64,000 nt of DNA, taken from assembly GCA_001692895.1 (NCBI GenBank), contig KV748185.1, positions 2,418,001 through 2,482,000 of the forward strand, given 5' to 3'. Shown piece after piece: positions 11,850 through 23,339 of this stretch. Numbering within the stretch: position 1 is the first letter of the stretch; the number at the start of each line of letters is the position of its first letter. The DNA comes from Cenococcum geophilum 1.58. Taxonomy: Eukaryota > Ascomycota > Dothideomycetes > Gloniales > Gloniaceae. The position numbers and the translations under genes were made by a program. Under the pieces are notes generated by a model. That model was not told the DNA's origin. It searched no databases and was given only the letters and a program-made list of their open reading frames with translations.

Positions 11850-14800
11850 TAATACTCCTATACCTTTTCTATAGCATTTTTTAGATTCTCTAGTAGCTCC
11901 TAGGTAGTTTTAGTATAGCCTATCTACTTAACCTTGTACTATATTTTGTTATTAATATCCTTATAATTAACGATCTTTAAAACTTGCTATTTGTCTTCCT
12001 CCTGTCCTCTATATATATCTGCTTTATAGACTAGTGGCTTAATATCTCTATATACTGACTCTAACATTACGATATACTGTATAGGGTAGATTTTTATTTT
12101 AGCTAGTAGGTTTAACTTAAATGTAACCGATGAAATCCTTTACGTAATTTTAAAAGGTCCTAGTCTAATATAGTCCAACTTCTTACTTAGTCGTTAACTC
12201 TTAAAATTTTTGTATAGTAGCTATACTTTATCTCCCTCCTTAAGATCTAGTCCCTTAGATCTTTTAGTATTATAGTACTTTTTTATTCTTTCTTATACTT
12301 TCTTTGCTGATTCTATAAGGTCTATATAAAGATTTATTAAATTCTTTATTTTCTCTTTAGCTGTACTACTCGTTTTCTTTACTTATTATAGTAATAATAA
12401 TATTCTTGGCTTATATCTATAATTTGCCTTAAATGGTAATATGCCTATTCCTTTTTAAGGTGTTATATTATATATAAATTATATAACTAGTAATAGTAAT
12501 ACCTAATTGTTCTATGCATAATTGATATAATGCCTTAGATACTGCTCTAGCGTCTAATTTAATCTTTCCGTTTAGCTATCTATCTGTAGATAATATACGG
12601 TAGAAGTTACTGCTTAAACTCCTTACTCTGCTAAGAACACTTCCTAGAATGCTGCTATAAATCTTAGATCTCTATCTAATATAATCTTGCTTAGTGCTCT
12701 ATGTTTTATAAATACTTCTTTAATATAGATTCTAGCAATATCTTCCGCTAAGATTTCTTCTGTATACGCTATAAAGTATTTCTACTTTATAAGCTTATTT
12801 ATTATTACTAAGATCGCGTTATAATCTTATCCGGTAATAGGATCTTTTAATTTTAGTAACTTAATAATAAAGTCCTATAATATAACCTCCTATGGTCTCT
12901 CTAGTATTTCGATAGGTTATAGCCCTCTATATAGCTTATGCCTTATTAGTTTGTTCCTTTAGCAATCTAAATATTCCCTTATAACTTTTCTAGCTATCCT
13001 CTAGATTCTATTAATAATATACTCCTCCTAGAGTCTTAACACTAAGCCTATAGCTCTATTATGTCCTTAAGTTAGTCCCTTATAGAAGTCTTCTATAAAC
13101 TATTTTGCTATGCCTCTTAGGATATACTTTACTTCCCAATTTTTGTATATATCCACCTATAAATCTTCTAGCTATGCTTCTAGAATTCTTTATACCTAAA
13201 AGCTTTTCAGTATCTTATAGATTTTCTCTAGTTTATTATTTTCCTAAGTTACTACAATTTTTGGATAATTATACCTAATTAATCCGTCTGTATCTTTTCG
13301 TAATAAAGCCCCTAATAGCTTTTCCTTATTTTATAGTTTAGCTTTACGGCTTAGAGTATCTGCCCATATATTATCTATACCTTTAGTATACTAAATCTTG
13401 AAATGGTATTCTATAAGCATCTCTACCCATCTAACCTATCTTTAGTTAAGTTCCTTTATTATTAGGAATCCTATTAGGTTCTTATAATCCGTCTTAACTA
13501 TAAATAGTTTCTCTGTACCTTATAAGAATGCTCTCTATTTTTTTAATACTGTAACTATATCTAATAACTCCTTATTGTAGATGTTATAGTTTAACTTTAG
13601 TGGTGTTATCTTCTAACTATAGTATGCCACTAGGTGCCATTTATCTTAATGCCTTTATATAAAGTACGCCCCTAGTATATAGTCTAATGTATTTGTTTTT
13701 ATAACTATCTCTAGTTCTAGTTAATAGATCTTAAGAACTGGCTCCTAGGTAAATAACTCTTTAACTTTTTTAAAGAGTTCTTTTTACTCCTTTTCCTATA
13801 CCTATAGTTCTTCTTTTTTTATTAACCGCGTAAATGGCTTAATATCCTTTAACTACTGCGCTATAAACCTTTTGTAGTAATTATAAAACCCTAGGAACAA
13901 TCTTAATTATATAACGTTTTCTAGTTTCTACTAATTTACTATAGCCTTAATCTTCTTTAGATCTATGCTAAGTTAGCCTAGTTTAATAATAAATTTAACG
14001 AAATCGGTCTTCCTAGTAAAGAACTCGTATTTTTTAATTACTACTAGCATCTGTTCCTTCTATAGTCTCTTTAAGACCTATTTAACGTATTCTCCGTATT
14101 CTTTATCTATTATTAAGTAGATAATAATATTATTAAGATATACTATAATAAATTTATCTAAGTGTTCTCCTAATATATTGTTAATACGCTTTTAGAATAT
14201 TACTAGTACGTTTATAAGCCTAAATTGTATAACTAATAGTTTATATAGTTCTTCCTTTAACCTAAAGGCTGCCTTTTATTCGTCGCCTTCCTTAATTCTA
14301 ATTTAATAGTACGCCCATCTTAGATCTATCTTTATAAAGATTTGCGCATTGCCTATCCTGTCTTAGATTTTACTAATTAAGGGTAAAGGATACTTATCCT
14401 TTCTAGTAATGCTGTTTAACTATCTATAGTTAATATACAGCCTTAGTTTGCCATTTTTCTTTAGTATAAATAGTACTAAATAACCTGCTAATAACTGCGA
14501 TGGTCTAATGTATCCCTTTTATAGATTTTCCTAGATAAACTCTTTTAACGCTCTACCTTCTTCTTTAGTAAGCTTGTAGATTGGAAAGAACTTTAGACTT
14601 ATTCCTGGTTTTAACTCTATCTTATAGTCCTATGCTATATATTCTAACAGCTTTTTACTCTCTAGTAACCATAGTTTCTTACCGTACTTATAGTATCTCT
14701 TTAGTACGTAACTTAGTTCTTTTTCTGTTTCTTTATAGGTTGCTCCTACTTAGTACTATACCATCTTGGTTTATTATTGCATCTTGCGGTATTAAGTATC

Positions 14801-17800
14801 CCTTATATTGACCTAACCTATAATTTAATTAATCCTTAGATTGTATTTCTGTAACTAAGGTATATCTAGTACTGCCTTATCCTGTCCTAATAGTAGGATA
14901 TTAAAAGACATTTTAATTTATCTCCCTTTAATAGTTATTTAAATAGGTCCTGTTTTAAGACTAATAATCCCTCCTCTATAGGTTATTGGATCTCCTAAAA
15001 TTGTAACTAATAGGTAAGATTGCTCCTTTTGTCTATAAGGTAGTCCTATTCTCTTAACTGCTATTAGTAAGATATAGTTTCGCGTTGCTTTACTATTTAT
15101 TAGCGCTTTAAACTGCTGATCTTACCACTTAATCCATAAATTTAGGTATCGTCCTTAAATTCCTTTAAGGGTCTAAGGCTTTACTACTAGCTCCCTTTAG
15201 TCCTATAGGCCTCCACTTTTCCTAACTATTAGCTGCTTAATCCTGGTGTATTTAGCTTACTCTTTAGCTAATACCTAGTTCGCTTTTTATCTTTAATATA
15301 CTATAGATACGTGTTTTCTAGGCATTTTTACCACTGTTGTCCGTCTAAGCATTCTTCTATAAGGAATCTTCCTGGTTAAAGTACTAAACTTCCTTCCTCT
15401 TGGACCTCTGCTAGATGCCATCTATATATATATTTAGCATTCCTGTACTATTGCTCGTCTGTTATCTAGTATATCCTTTTAGGGTATTTCTGATTCTTTT
15501 TCTTTAGATTCTTATGTATTTTATATATATTGTCCACGCACGCAATCTATAATAACGTGTAGTATGCTAGGTGCTTTAGGTTAACTCTTAGCTTATCTTT
15601 ATCTTTAAGTTTAAACCTATATTGTGCTAATCTAAACGTTACGGCTTTACTTATAGGTATTAAGATGCGTCTTTTGCTTCTCTAGTCCTCTAAACGTTCC
15701 TCTAGGTCCTTTAATATTATAATTAAGGCTCCCTTAATATGCGTTATGGCCTTTTCTATAATCGGGTAGTCTTGGATAACTTTTTCGTCTAACTATATAT
15801 AGAAATCTTCCCACTTATTATTGTGCCTTTGCTTATACTACTTTTAGTATAGTTACTAGAGTGTGTATGGTTTGTCTGTAAGGAAGTATCTTCTTATTAC
15901 TGTATCGTAATAGCCCTTTATATATTGTTCTTTGAACCTAGTTAGAATTCTTAAATCCTCTTTATTTTCTAGTTCGGTAAGCCATTTAGCTCTTAGTATA
16001 CCTACTCTCGGCCTATTAGTAATTCTTTGTATTAGTGCTCTGTCCTTTATACGTCCTAATATACTAGATCTCTTGTCTAGTTTCTATTCTTGCTATGCGA
16101 TAATTCTTTGCCTGAACTCTTTTATGGTTTCTTTTAGTTTGCGTCTTACGCTCTAATTTTTAAAGTCGTCCTGCTTCTTAATCCTGGTATTAAACTTTTA
16201 ATCTTTAGGCTGAATACTGCGTTCCCCTAGTAATTCTTCTAGGTTTATATATCTGTCTCCTAGTCTAACTACTATTTGTTTTATAGATTCTCTAATTTAT
16301 AAAGAAGCTCCTTACCCCTTGCCTATAGGTGTCCTTATTTGTACTCTAAAATCTTAGTCCCTTGGATTCTTTAATTTTAAGCTTGCTTCTAACTTAAGCT
16401 TAGCTCCTGCCTTAGTTTAACTAGGCATCCGTGGTGTTTTTATCTTATCTTAAGAGTTTTAAATCTTACTTATCTTGTCTTGAGAATCTTATACTATAGG
16501 AAACTCTTATCCTAAGCTTATTTATATGTTTCTAAACTAAGCTACTGCCCTACTTTATTGGTTTTCGTCTATTATAAGTCCTTAGGTATACCTTATCTCG
16601 TTTTAAGAGTTTTAGTTGTCTTTTATCTCGTCTTAAAAGTCTTAAGCCTTTGGCCTTTTGCCTTTATTAAGTGCTGAAGTAGTTTGCTATCCTACTTCTC
16701 TTGCGTCTTATAAAGCGATAGACGTTGTGTTTAGTGGGGTTTTAATCCCTATTAATGTTCCTTATTCTGTAGTGGAATTATCCTCTGCCTTTGGTATAAT
16801 ATCTCTAAGGTCTACTTGCTTCTAGTAAGCGGCCTCTATTGCCTTATTGTTATGGAATGTTTCGCCTACGTTAAATTTATTATCCTTAATATCCGATCTA
16901 CGAACTGGTTTATTAGTTCCTCTATATCCTGTAGGTACTGGCTCCTATAGCTAATAGCTTGCGCTATACTTAGCGTCCTTATAAATTTGGTATACGTTAT
17001 TATAACAAAACGTAAAACTTTTAATTGAATATTCCTTTGTTCCTCGTAGTATATTGTTATCCCTCTATACGTATATATCGTCTACTAGTCTCGTGCCCTT
17101 TACTATATAGTGACTCTACCTACTTCTACAGTCTCTAACGTAATAACTCTGTTTTCCGCAATTTATATAAGCTCCTTCTTTAAACCATTTTTCTTATTAT
17201 AGAGTCCGCCTAAATATCTTCTACTATTAAGATCCCTAATTTGGCCTCTGCTCCTTGGACCTCTAATTACTTAATCCTTGTCCTTTAGGTTTCTATAGTT
17301 TACTCTATTTCTTATGGGCTTCTTTAGTACTACTTAGGTCTATTAGCTCTGCGCTATACTATATTTTCTAACTTAGCTTTAGTTGTTGCGTGCTTTGCGC
17401 CTTATATAACTATAGAACTCTATCCTAGCCTTTTTTAGCCTGTTCCCTTTAGAAGATCCTATTATTAATCTTAATTGCTTAATCTATTAATTCCCTTAGG
17501 GTATCCGTATCTTCTATTAGAATAATTACGTCCTAGACTTTAGCCTTAAGTCCTTATTTATACTGTGCTATAAGCGCCCTATTATTCTACTCTATTTGTG
17601 TTACTAGTGTCTAAAACTGTATTGTATACTTAATTGCTAAAGTTCGTTATATAAGGTTCTAGAGTTTTTTTTTCGCTATAGTTGTTTCTTCTAGGTCTCT
17701 AAATATCTACGTAAGTTGTTCTGCAAATCCCTCCTAGCTTAAGAACATAAATTGCATATCTTAGTTAGCGGTTATTATTCCATTTGCCTATATCTTTATA

Positions 17801-18200
17801 AGGTAAGGTTTAAACCACTTAAGTGCTTTTCCTAATAAGAATAGTCCTGCGTAGGCTATCCGATTTATGGGTGTAGGTAACTTTACTCCTTTTTGTGAGA
17901 CCTTAAAGTGCATCTGCGTAAGGAATCCTTTAAGCTTTAACCTTTCTCCTGTAAATCTCTTAATTGATAGTAGCTTAATCTTTACTGCTCCTATCCTATT
18001 AAGTCTTTCTTCTAATACTGTACAGTTAGCTGTTAGTTAGTTAACTATTTCTTATAGTTGTTTAACCGTTATAGGTTACTGTAAGTTAGTATCTACTATA
18101 TTGGTATTACCTCCTATTCTTAAAGTAGTTGCTGCCGTTAATAGCGTTATAGTGGCTACTTTTAGTGGCATGTTGTTCAACTTCTTGTATTAATACTATA
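11850..18200 (-). pseudogene. Element D gag-pol relic with C-terminal chromodomain
   Basis: Read on the minus strand. RT lies at about 14520-13450: LRLYINYRQLNSITRKDKYP, then YLNNIIIYL near 14150, a mutated YLDD box. Next comes KYEFFTRKTDFVKFI, typical of the Gypsy RT thumb. Integrase is at about 12960-12330 (DFIIKLLKLKDPITG, then ILDRDLRFI). The chromodomain is at about 12000-11850 (QVLKIVNYKDI, YKVKQIGYTKTTQELLENLKNAIEKV). Gag and protease are upstream to about 18200 but are too decayed to delimit. Short plus-strand frames at 14581-14811 and 15932-16156 are antisense artefacts. Confidence 0.88.
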
Positions 18201-18215
18201 ACTAGGTAGTAATTA

Positions 18216-18641
18216 TGTAACGGAACCTTGTAGTAAGAACTACGATGGGCTCGTTATTAGGCTAGGTGTATAGGAAATATAAGTATAAAAGTTAACAATG
18301 TAATAATAACTGGTGGAGTGGTTGCCTAATAGATTAACTCTAATTATATTCTGAGAATTACTATAAGGAAGGAACTATTTAGGTAGGGATTAAGGGTCCT
18401 TAAATATATAACCGTACTTCTATAAAATCCTTCTTGTACGTAATATACGCGTGCTCTGTCTACTCTATTGTAGATTATATAGATTATACAGATTATATAG
18501 ATTACATTATATAACCTTAGTTACTATTCCTCGTTATATGGTTCTATCGGCTCCATCTTAGACCGTGCTTGAATTAACTAACTAGCTTCTTCCGTCTCTT
18601 CTCCAAGTAGTTATAACATTGTACTTAAAGCGTCCGTAATA
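18216..18641 (-). repeat. LTR of element D (5' LTR in coding sense)
   Basis: 426-bp partner of 10668-11093. In coding sense the sequence after its end (18215 downward) begins TAATTACTACC. Eight of these bases could pair with ATAGTAATT inside the LTR (18356-18364), with a ninth position that fits only if a G became A. This is weaker than in the other families. Confidence 0.95.
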
Positions 18642-18646
18642 TATAA

Positions 18647-19365
18647 TATATAAGATATTCTATAGCACGCAAATTAACCCCTAGTACGGCCTCTTTACTA
18701 AGTACTAGTATCCCTAGCTTTTAACAATACCTAATATCTAATAGCCCTCGGGCAGTACCCTAGCAGCAATTACCTTAGTAGTACTACGGCAGCGCTCTAG
18801 CCGTATATAGCACACTAGCTTTTACAGCACTTAATATTTAACTACCTAACTGCTTTACGTAGTACCCTAGTGTAGCTGCGCAGCTTGGTAGCAAGCTGCC
18901 CCCTAGTACGCGTCTTAGCATATAAATTAATATCTAACAGCCTTGTATAGTACTTTAGCGTCACAGTAACCTAGTAGCGTTAGTAGCACCTAATACCTAA
19001 TAACCTAGCAGCGTTAGTAGTAAACTATTCTATACCTAACTATAATCCTAACACTATTTACTATCTTCCTTACAGATCTACTACGTCGAAAATCACGTTA
19101 ATAGCGCGCCTATAACGCTAGCGCGCTCCCTATCCTCTACCCTCTTAAGTTTACTAGCGTCTACAGCAGCTATAAACCTTTAATAATGGCACTACCTTAA
19201 CTTCCTAAAGGATATAAAAGCGGAAGCTGTACGGCCACTAGGTGGCCTTACTATATTAATATCTACAATAATAAAGCCTAATAGGAGTTTCTAACTATAA
19301 CCGCTTATTAAACCTAGATTTAGAATATACAAAATATAGTTTAACAATAAAAGCAGACTTTTAAA
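18647..19365 (+). other. Element C internal non-coding part
   Basis: This is C sequence beyond the inserted D. It contains loosely repeated short motifs such as CTAGCAGCG, AGCACTTAATA and CTAATAGCC in the 18700-19020 stretch, suggesting old degenerate repetition. No coding frame is recognised. Confidence 0.5.
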
Positions 19366-20150
19366 ATGAAATTACGCCAATAGCAAGATATTCTAGACCT
19401 ACGTTAATAATAGTATAAAAGAGTCCAGAAGGCATATTAAGAATAAAAGGAAGAGATTAAGGAGTTATAAAGCGTAGTTAAGCAATTATAGTAATAACAA
19501 GCTTCGTCCGCATAAGCTCCGTCTGCACAAGCTCTATCCGCGCAAGCTCCGCCAGTTTCACCCTCTTCATTAACTAAAGCTAAAGAGCTACGGCAGCTAA
19601 GCTCGTATAAACCCCCGCAACCTCAAACCTGCGAAAAGTGCTCTACTGCATTCCCTTTGGGTTAAGCGCTCTTTAAATATTTGCTAGATTGTTAACCATT
19701 TTAATATACTAAGTGCGGATCTATATTCCCTTTAAATACTACTCTCTATAAGTATGTTCGGGGATATCGTTGTCTAAAAGATATAAATAGAAATTTGGAT
19801 ACGGACTAAGCTTTACTGGAATAGCAGTTTTACATACAAAGAAAAGAACTGCCAGTGTCTGCGGCTGCTATGCCGATACGCCTGCGAACACGAACCGACA
19901 AGACATTGTACCGATACGCCCGCGAACTAACCCTATAACAAGACTCCGTGCTGATCTGCCTACGGAACCGACCCTACACTGGCACCGTACTGCCATGTAC
20001 TATGGACAAACTAATAGCGCCGCTATGCCTGCTATTACGATACTGATCGCGCCGATACGCTTGCGATCTACCGACCAAATGATTATGTCTGTACGCTTAC
20101 GATTAACCGACCGACTAATAGATAAGCTCTATGCTTGACTACTATCACTA
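19366..20150 (+). pseudogene. Element C ORF relic: coiled coil plus two C2HC-like zinc fingers
   Basis: From the ATG at 19366 the frame reads MKLR, then a glutamine/glutamate-rich coiled-coil-like stretch in which Q codons are now stops. A repeated SSAQAPSAQALSAQAP segment follows (19500-19555). Two finger-like units come next near 19628-19765: C-E-K-C-x12-[H/Y]-x3-C and [C/Y]-T-K-C-x12-[H/Y]-x5-C. The tail, rich in RLRT/DTL-like words, ends before the polypurine run. No RT or integrase is present. A gag-like nucleic-acid-binding protein is my best guess; a captured zinc-finger gene is the alternative. The function is not established. Confidence 0.5.
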
Positions 20151-20280
20151 CCGCTACTAGTACCGTACTACTACCCGAACAGACTATTACTGCTTCTACC
20201 TCCAGCTAAACCGACACCTTGCTGTCTTGCTGCCTTGCTGCCTTCCTACAGCGCCATAAGCATAAAGAAAGAACTGCTAG

Positions 20281-20474
20281 TGTTGGAATATATGGATAGG
20301 AATATATAGACAGGTTACATAGTCACGTGTCTCTAATTAGTCACCCTTATAGTGACTTATTAGCCCCCTACTTAGGCACCGCGATCCTTATAATCCTCTG
20401 CTTTCTATACCTATTAGATAAGAATCAATTTAACAGTTAATAGGCTAATTAAGTGCACTTAGGTAATACCGACA
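20281..20474 (+). repeat. 3' LTR of element C
   Basis: 194-bp partner of 10309-10502, beginning TGTTGGAATA and ending ACCGACA, followed by the target copy ATTTT. It retains more CpA/TpG than the 5' copy, for example CAGGTTACATAGTCACGTG. Confidence 0.93.
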
Positions 20475-20955
20475 ATTTTATAGTATAAATAATATAAATA
20501 TATATATAAAAAAAAGTACTATAATACTAAAAGATTTAAGGGACTAGATCTAAAGGAGGGGGATAAAGTATAGTTATTATATAAAAATTTTACAGGTTAA
20601 TAACTAAGTAAAAAGTTAGATTATATTAGACTTAGACTATTTAAAATTATAGCTAAAATTTTAGAAGTTATATATAGACTTAATTTACTAGTAAAGATAA
20701 AGATCTACTTTATATAATATATTATATATAAAAGGCCAGCCTAACTAAAATATATAATTATCTAATTAGTAGTATAGAATAAGGGTTATAAAAAAGTAGA
20801 AGGCGAGTTAAAGGTAAAATAAGTTATATATATTAAAGGGCAAATACTTTTTAACCTCTTTTATTTAAAGACTAATTGCTAATTCTTCTCTAGAGGAGAA
20901 CTAGCTCCCTATATAATTCTTTTAAAACATTAGTAAACCCTTTACCCCTTATCTA

Positions 20956-21203
20956 TATTATAAAAACGATATATTATATACAAACGCTAAATAAACAGGC
21001 ATTAGATTCGAAGAATTAATAGCTATATAATGGCTGTCGTAGAGACTTAAGAAGATTGCTAGAGAGCTTAATAGAAATGCAGCTGCGGTTAAATCTATAT
21101 AGGGGCGTTAGGGCGGATATATTATCTACCAAGCGATACTAAATAAGGAAAGGAAACTAGCTACATATACCGCGTAGCACGTATTATAGGTAGTCCCGTA
21201 ATA
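20956..21203 (-). repeat. LTR of element K (3' in coding sense)
   Basis: 248 bp, more heavily RIP-mutated than its partner. Its end reads GTAGTCCCGTAATA where the partner keeps GTAGTCCCGTGACA. Confidence 0.92.
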
Positions 21204-21299
21204 GTATCCCCCTCCTAGGGGGTGGCAGATCTAGAAGGTGGCAGTATAGTGCTAGTGATAGGTTCTAGCGGGTAGGAACTAGGTTAGGAGTTAGAATAA

Positions 21300-22276
21300 G
21301 AGTATGGACACTAAGCGATCTAATAATCGCGTGCGCCATAACAGAGGCAGAATCCGTTCTTTAGGCGATGTAAGCGACGCTTAGTAGAGGATAATCGCGA
21401 TCGCGATTACGATCGCGATGACGTAGCAAATGGTAGGCGGGAGCGGAAGCTAGGTGGGGCTCTTAACTAGTTTCTAGACTAGGGAGCAGGGATAAGGCTA
21501 GTAGTCTAGATCTAGAGGTTAACGTCTATAGGCTTATAGGCGGCGACAGGCTTCTAGGCTAGTTTCTAGGCTAGTGGGTTTTAGATAGGTAGGTAACGGG
21601 AGCGGCGATTAAGGCCCTAAACAAGCTTAACGTACTCCTTATATAATAGGCTAAATAGAGTATCGCTTAACTCCTTAAGGGACTAGTAGAGGGCAAGGCG
21701 GAAGCTATAATAGAGCGCTATAATGCGTAATACGTCTAGCTAGGAGAAAGCACTAGCCTTATATACGAATCGCTTAAAGCGAGCGAGGTATATAATAAGT
21801 AACTCCTTTTCTCTCTAGCGTATAGATAAGAAGCGCTAGATAGCTTCCTATTATTCTCTTAGGTTGTAGTAAAGGCGCTTAAAGAAGGAGAAGATATCCT
21901 TAGGGTCCTAAAACTGGGTGTCTTCGGCTAACTAGCAGAGGTATAAGACAGAAGCCTGCTGCGACTGCTTAAGGCGATCCTATATATAGTTAAATGCGTT
22001 AGCACCAGCAAGCTAGTTAGATTAAAGCTTTGCTTTAATTAATAGGAGCTATATATATAACGTAAGAGGCTTACCGTTAAAGTAAGGCGGGTTAGGGAGG
22101 CGCGGGCGAGTTAGGGTAGGCGTAAGATAGGTCTAGAGCTGGAGTTAGAGCTAGAGCTAGTGGACGTTAGTGCGTAAGGCGTTAAGGTCTAATTAGAGTA
22201 ACTAGATCTTAAAACGCTGGTTCTAGAGCTCCTGCTATAGCTGCTATACTAATAGGAGAAGAGCTGGGTTAGACAT
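21300..22276 (-). pseudogene. Element K gag relic with CCHC zinc knuckle
   Basis: On the minus strand an ATG at 22276 opens MSNPALLLLV and a glutamine-rich coiled-coil region. PYFNGKPLTLYI, IKAKL and NAFNYIQDRL follow, then FKRLYYNPRE, QREKELLIIYLARFKRFVYKA and LSDTLFS. This is the usual gag order of fungal Gypsy elements (F.G....W...K.., then Y....R....F.RL). Near 21365-21321 is a knuckle whose undamaged form would be C-x2-C-x4-H-x4-C; two of its residues are changed by single transitions. No protease, RT or integrase follows. Many Q codons are stops. Confidence 0.75.
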
Positions 22277-22402
22277 AGTGGCTAGTTTAAAAAGAGGGCT
22301 AAAAGAAAATCTGGACTGGATATGTTGAAGACTCTACGTAGAGAGTCCGCGATAGCTCTGCGCTATTGTTGACGTCTGGCTAAACAGGGCGAGCAATCCT
22401 AA

Positions 22403-22650
22403 TATTATGAAAACGATATATTATATACAAACGCTAGATAAACAGGCATTAGATTCGAAGAATTGATAGCTATATAATGGCTGTCGTAAAGACTTAAGAG
22501 GATTGCTAGAGAGCTCGATAGAAATGTAGCTGCGGTTAAATCTATATAGGGGCGTCGGGGCGGATATACTATTTACCGAGCGATACTAAACAAGGAAAGG
22601 AAACCAGCTACGCGTACCGCGTAGCGCGTGTCACGGGTAGTCCCGTGACA
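22403..22650 (-). repeat. LTR of element K (5' in coding sense)
   Basis: 248 bp. The last 17 bases (CACGGGTAGTCCCGTGA) form a short hairpin with a CACGGG/CCCGTG stem, which also makes the terminus of the LTR. Confidence 0.92.
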
Positions 22651-22655
22651 ATCTA

Positions 22656-22744
22656 TTTAACTATATCTTTTAGGACGTAAATAGAATATAGATAAAACCT
22701 TTTACTATTTTATCTAATATATACCTTTTAGGGGATTCTATTAT
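22656..22744. other. Host or relic sequence beside element K
   Basis: AT-rich with no recognised frame. It is contiguous with 20736-20955 once K is removed. It may be the tail of relic A or older mutated DNA. Confidence 0.3.
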
Positions 22745-22919
22745 TGTTGGTTATATAAGGTAATATTACGTAGCTACGGTTCGTAGATAGTATAATAATT
22801 ATTAATTAATATGTTTCTTCTTAATGGAATAAGGAAGGACGAGGAGCTTAAGACTCCTCGCCACGCTAGTGCCGCGGCGACACGTAACGACCGCTTGCCT
22901 TATTCCCGACACTAGCAAC
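22745..22919 (-). repeat. Possible 3' LTR of the Copia-2 relic
   Basis: It starts TGTTGGTTAT and ends CACTAGCAAC. It is followed directly by TCTTTTTTTATAG, whose complement is a polypurine tract, as expected beside the 3' LTR of a minus-strand Copia element. It contains a GAGGAG/CTCCTC hairpin near 22838-22860. No second copy is in the window, so this remains a candidate. Confidence 0.4.
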
Positions 22920-23048
22920 TCTTTTTTTATAGTTACTATCTATATATATAGATACCGCTTAACTTATATAGCGTTATAGGACTACCCTATAATACCATAC
23001 TTTGCCGCAACCTGCTGCAACCTGCTATAATCTACCATATTCTGCCAC

Positions 23049-23272
23049 GCTATAGAATTCTACTAAATTCTACTAAGCTATAGACTTCTGCTAAATTCTA
23101 TTAAGCTATAGAGTTCTACTAACTTCCGCTAAGCTATAGACTTCTGCCCAATTCTGCTAAGTTATAGACTTCTACTAAATTCTGCTAAGTTATAAACTTC
23201 TACTAAATTCTGCTAAGTTATAGACTTCTGCCAAATTCTGCCGAGCTATAGAATTCTGCCAAACTCTGCCAG
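23049..23272 (+). repeat. 28-bp tandem array, eight units
   Basis: Eight consecutive units of exactly 28 bp, each starting GYTATARA and containing TTCTRCYAAATTCTRCY. They lie between the Copia-2 polypurine tract and its pol end. Unit starts fall at 23049, 23077 and so on to 23245. Further TTCTGCTA words continue to about 23305. The same TTCTGCCA/ATTCTGCC wording occurs in the LTRs of chromoviruses H and I. Confidence 0.93.
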
Positions 23273-23339
23273 ATCTGCTGGATTCTGCTAAGTTCTGCTA
23301 GAACTATAATATAAGTCTTACTCCTACTCCCTTTTAACC

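Larger units (their letters stand above)
10668..18641 (-). mobile_element. Element D: complete chromovirus (Gypsy) with 426-bp LTRs
   Basis: This 7974-bp element lies within C, flanked by TATAA at 10663-10667 and 18642-18646. Both LTRs are 426 bp. The coding direction is minus: gag at the high-coordinate end, then RT, RNase H, integrase and chromodomain toward 11850. On the minus strand a polypurine stretch (AAAGAGAAGGGAGATAG) abuts the LTR at 11094-11110. It belongs to the same family as relic A and the solo LTR at 68-470. All frames are closed by RIP stops. Confidence 0.95.
10309..20474 (+). mobile_element. Element C: non-autonomous LTR retrotransposon carrying element D
   Basis: Two 194-bp LTRs (10309-10502 and 20281-20474) start TGTTGGAATA and end CCAACA/CCGACA. 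They are flanked by a perfect target duplication ATTTT (10304-10308 and 20475-20479). After removing nested D and one TATAA copy, C is 2187 bp with about 1.8 kb inside. There is no RT, RNase H or integrase. A purine-rich AAAGAAAGAACTGCTAG just before the 3' LTR suggests plus orientation. The interior carries one short decayed ORF with zinc-finger-like cysteines (19366-20150). It must rely on an autonomous partner that I do not see in this window. Confidence 0.9.
1855..20735 (+). mobile_element. Element A: 5'-truncated Gypsy (family D) relic hosting B and C
   Basis: Three blocks, 1855-3708, 10207-10308 and 20475-about 20735, form one plus-strand Gypsy pol when the insertions B and C (each with one target copy) are removed. 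Translation gives RT (KAAFRLKEGLYKLLVIQFGLIN), RNase H, and integrase up to the YEYKP/KLKILLL junction where B inserted. It then continues into the GTRSKGG.KV segment of the integrase C-terminal region. The order and wording match element D read on its own strand, so A is an older relative. It lacks its 5' LTR and gag. Its 3' end is unclear; similarity to D may persist weakly to about 20950. Confidence 0.8.
20956..22650 (-). mobile_element. Element K: 1.7-kb gag-only LTR retrotransposon
   Basis: Two 248-bp LTRs (20956-21203 and 22403-22650) enclose 1199 bp. A perfect duplication ATCTA flanks them (20951-20955 and 22651-22655). The orientation is minus: on that strand a polypurine run (CCTAGGAGGGGGATAC) abuts the LTR at 21204. 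The only coding content is a gag relic. In coding sense, TT then AGGATTGCT follows the 5' LTR (22402-22392), and the 9-mer is complementary to AGCAATCCT inside that LTR (plus-strand 22499-22507). It is a non-autonomous, TR-GAG-like element with chromovirus-style self-priming. Confidence 0.93.

Noticed and set aside
23049..23272. Tandem array as a CRISPR array or centromeric satellite
   Set aside because: No unique spacers, only eight 28-bp units, and it sits in a retrotransposon tail.
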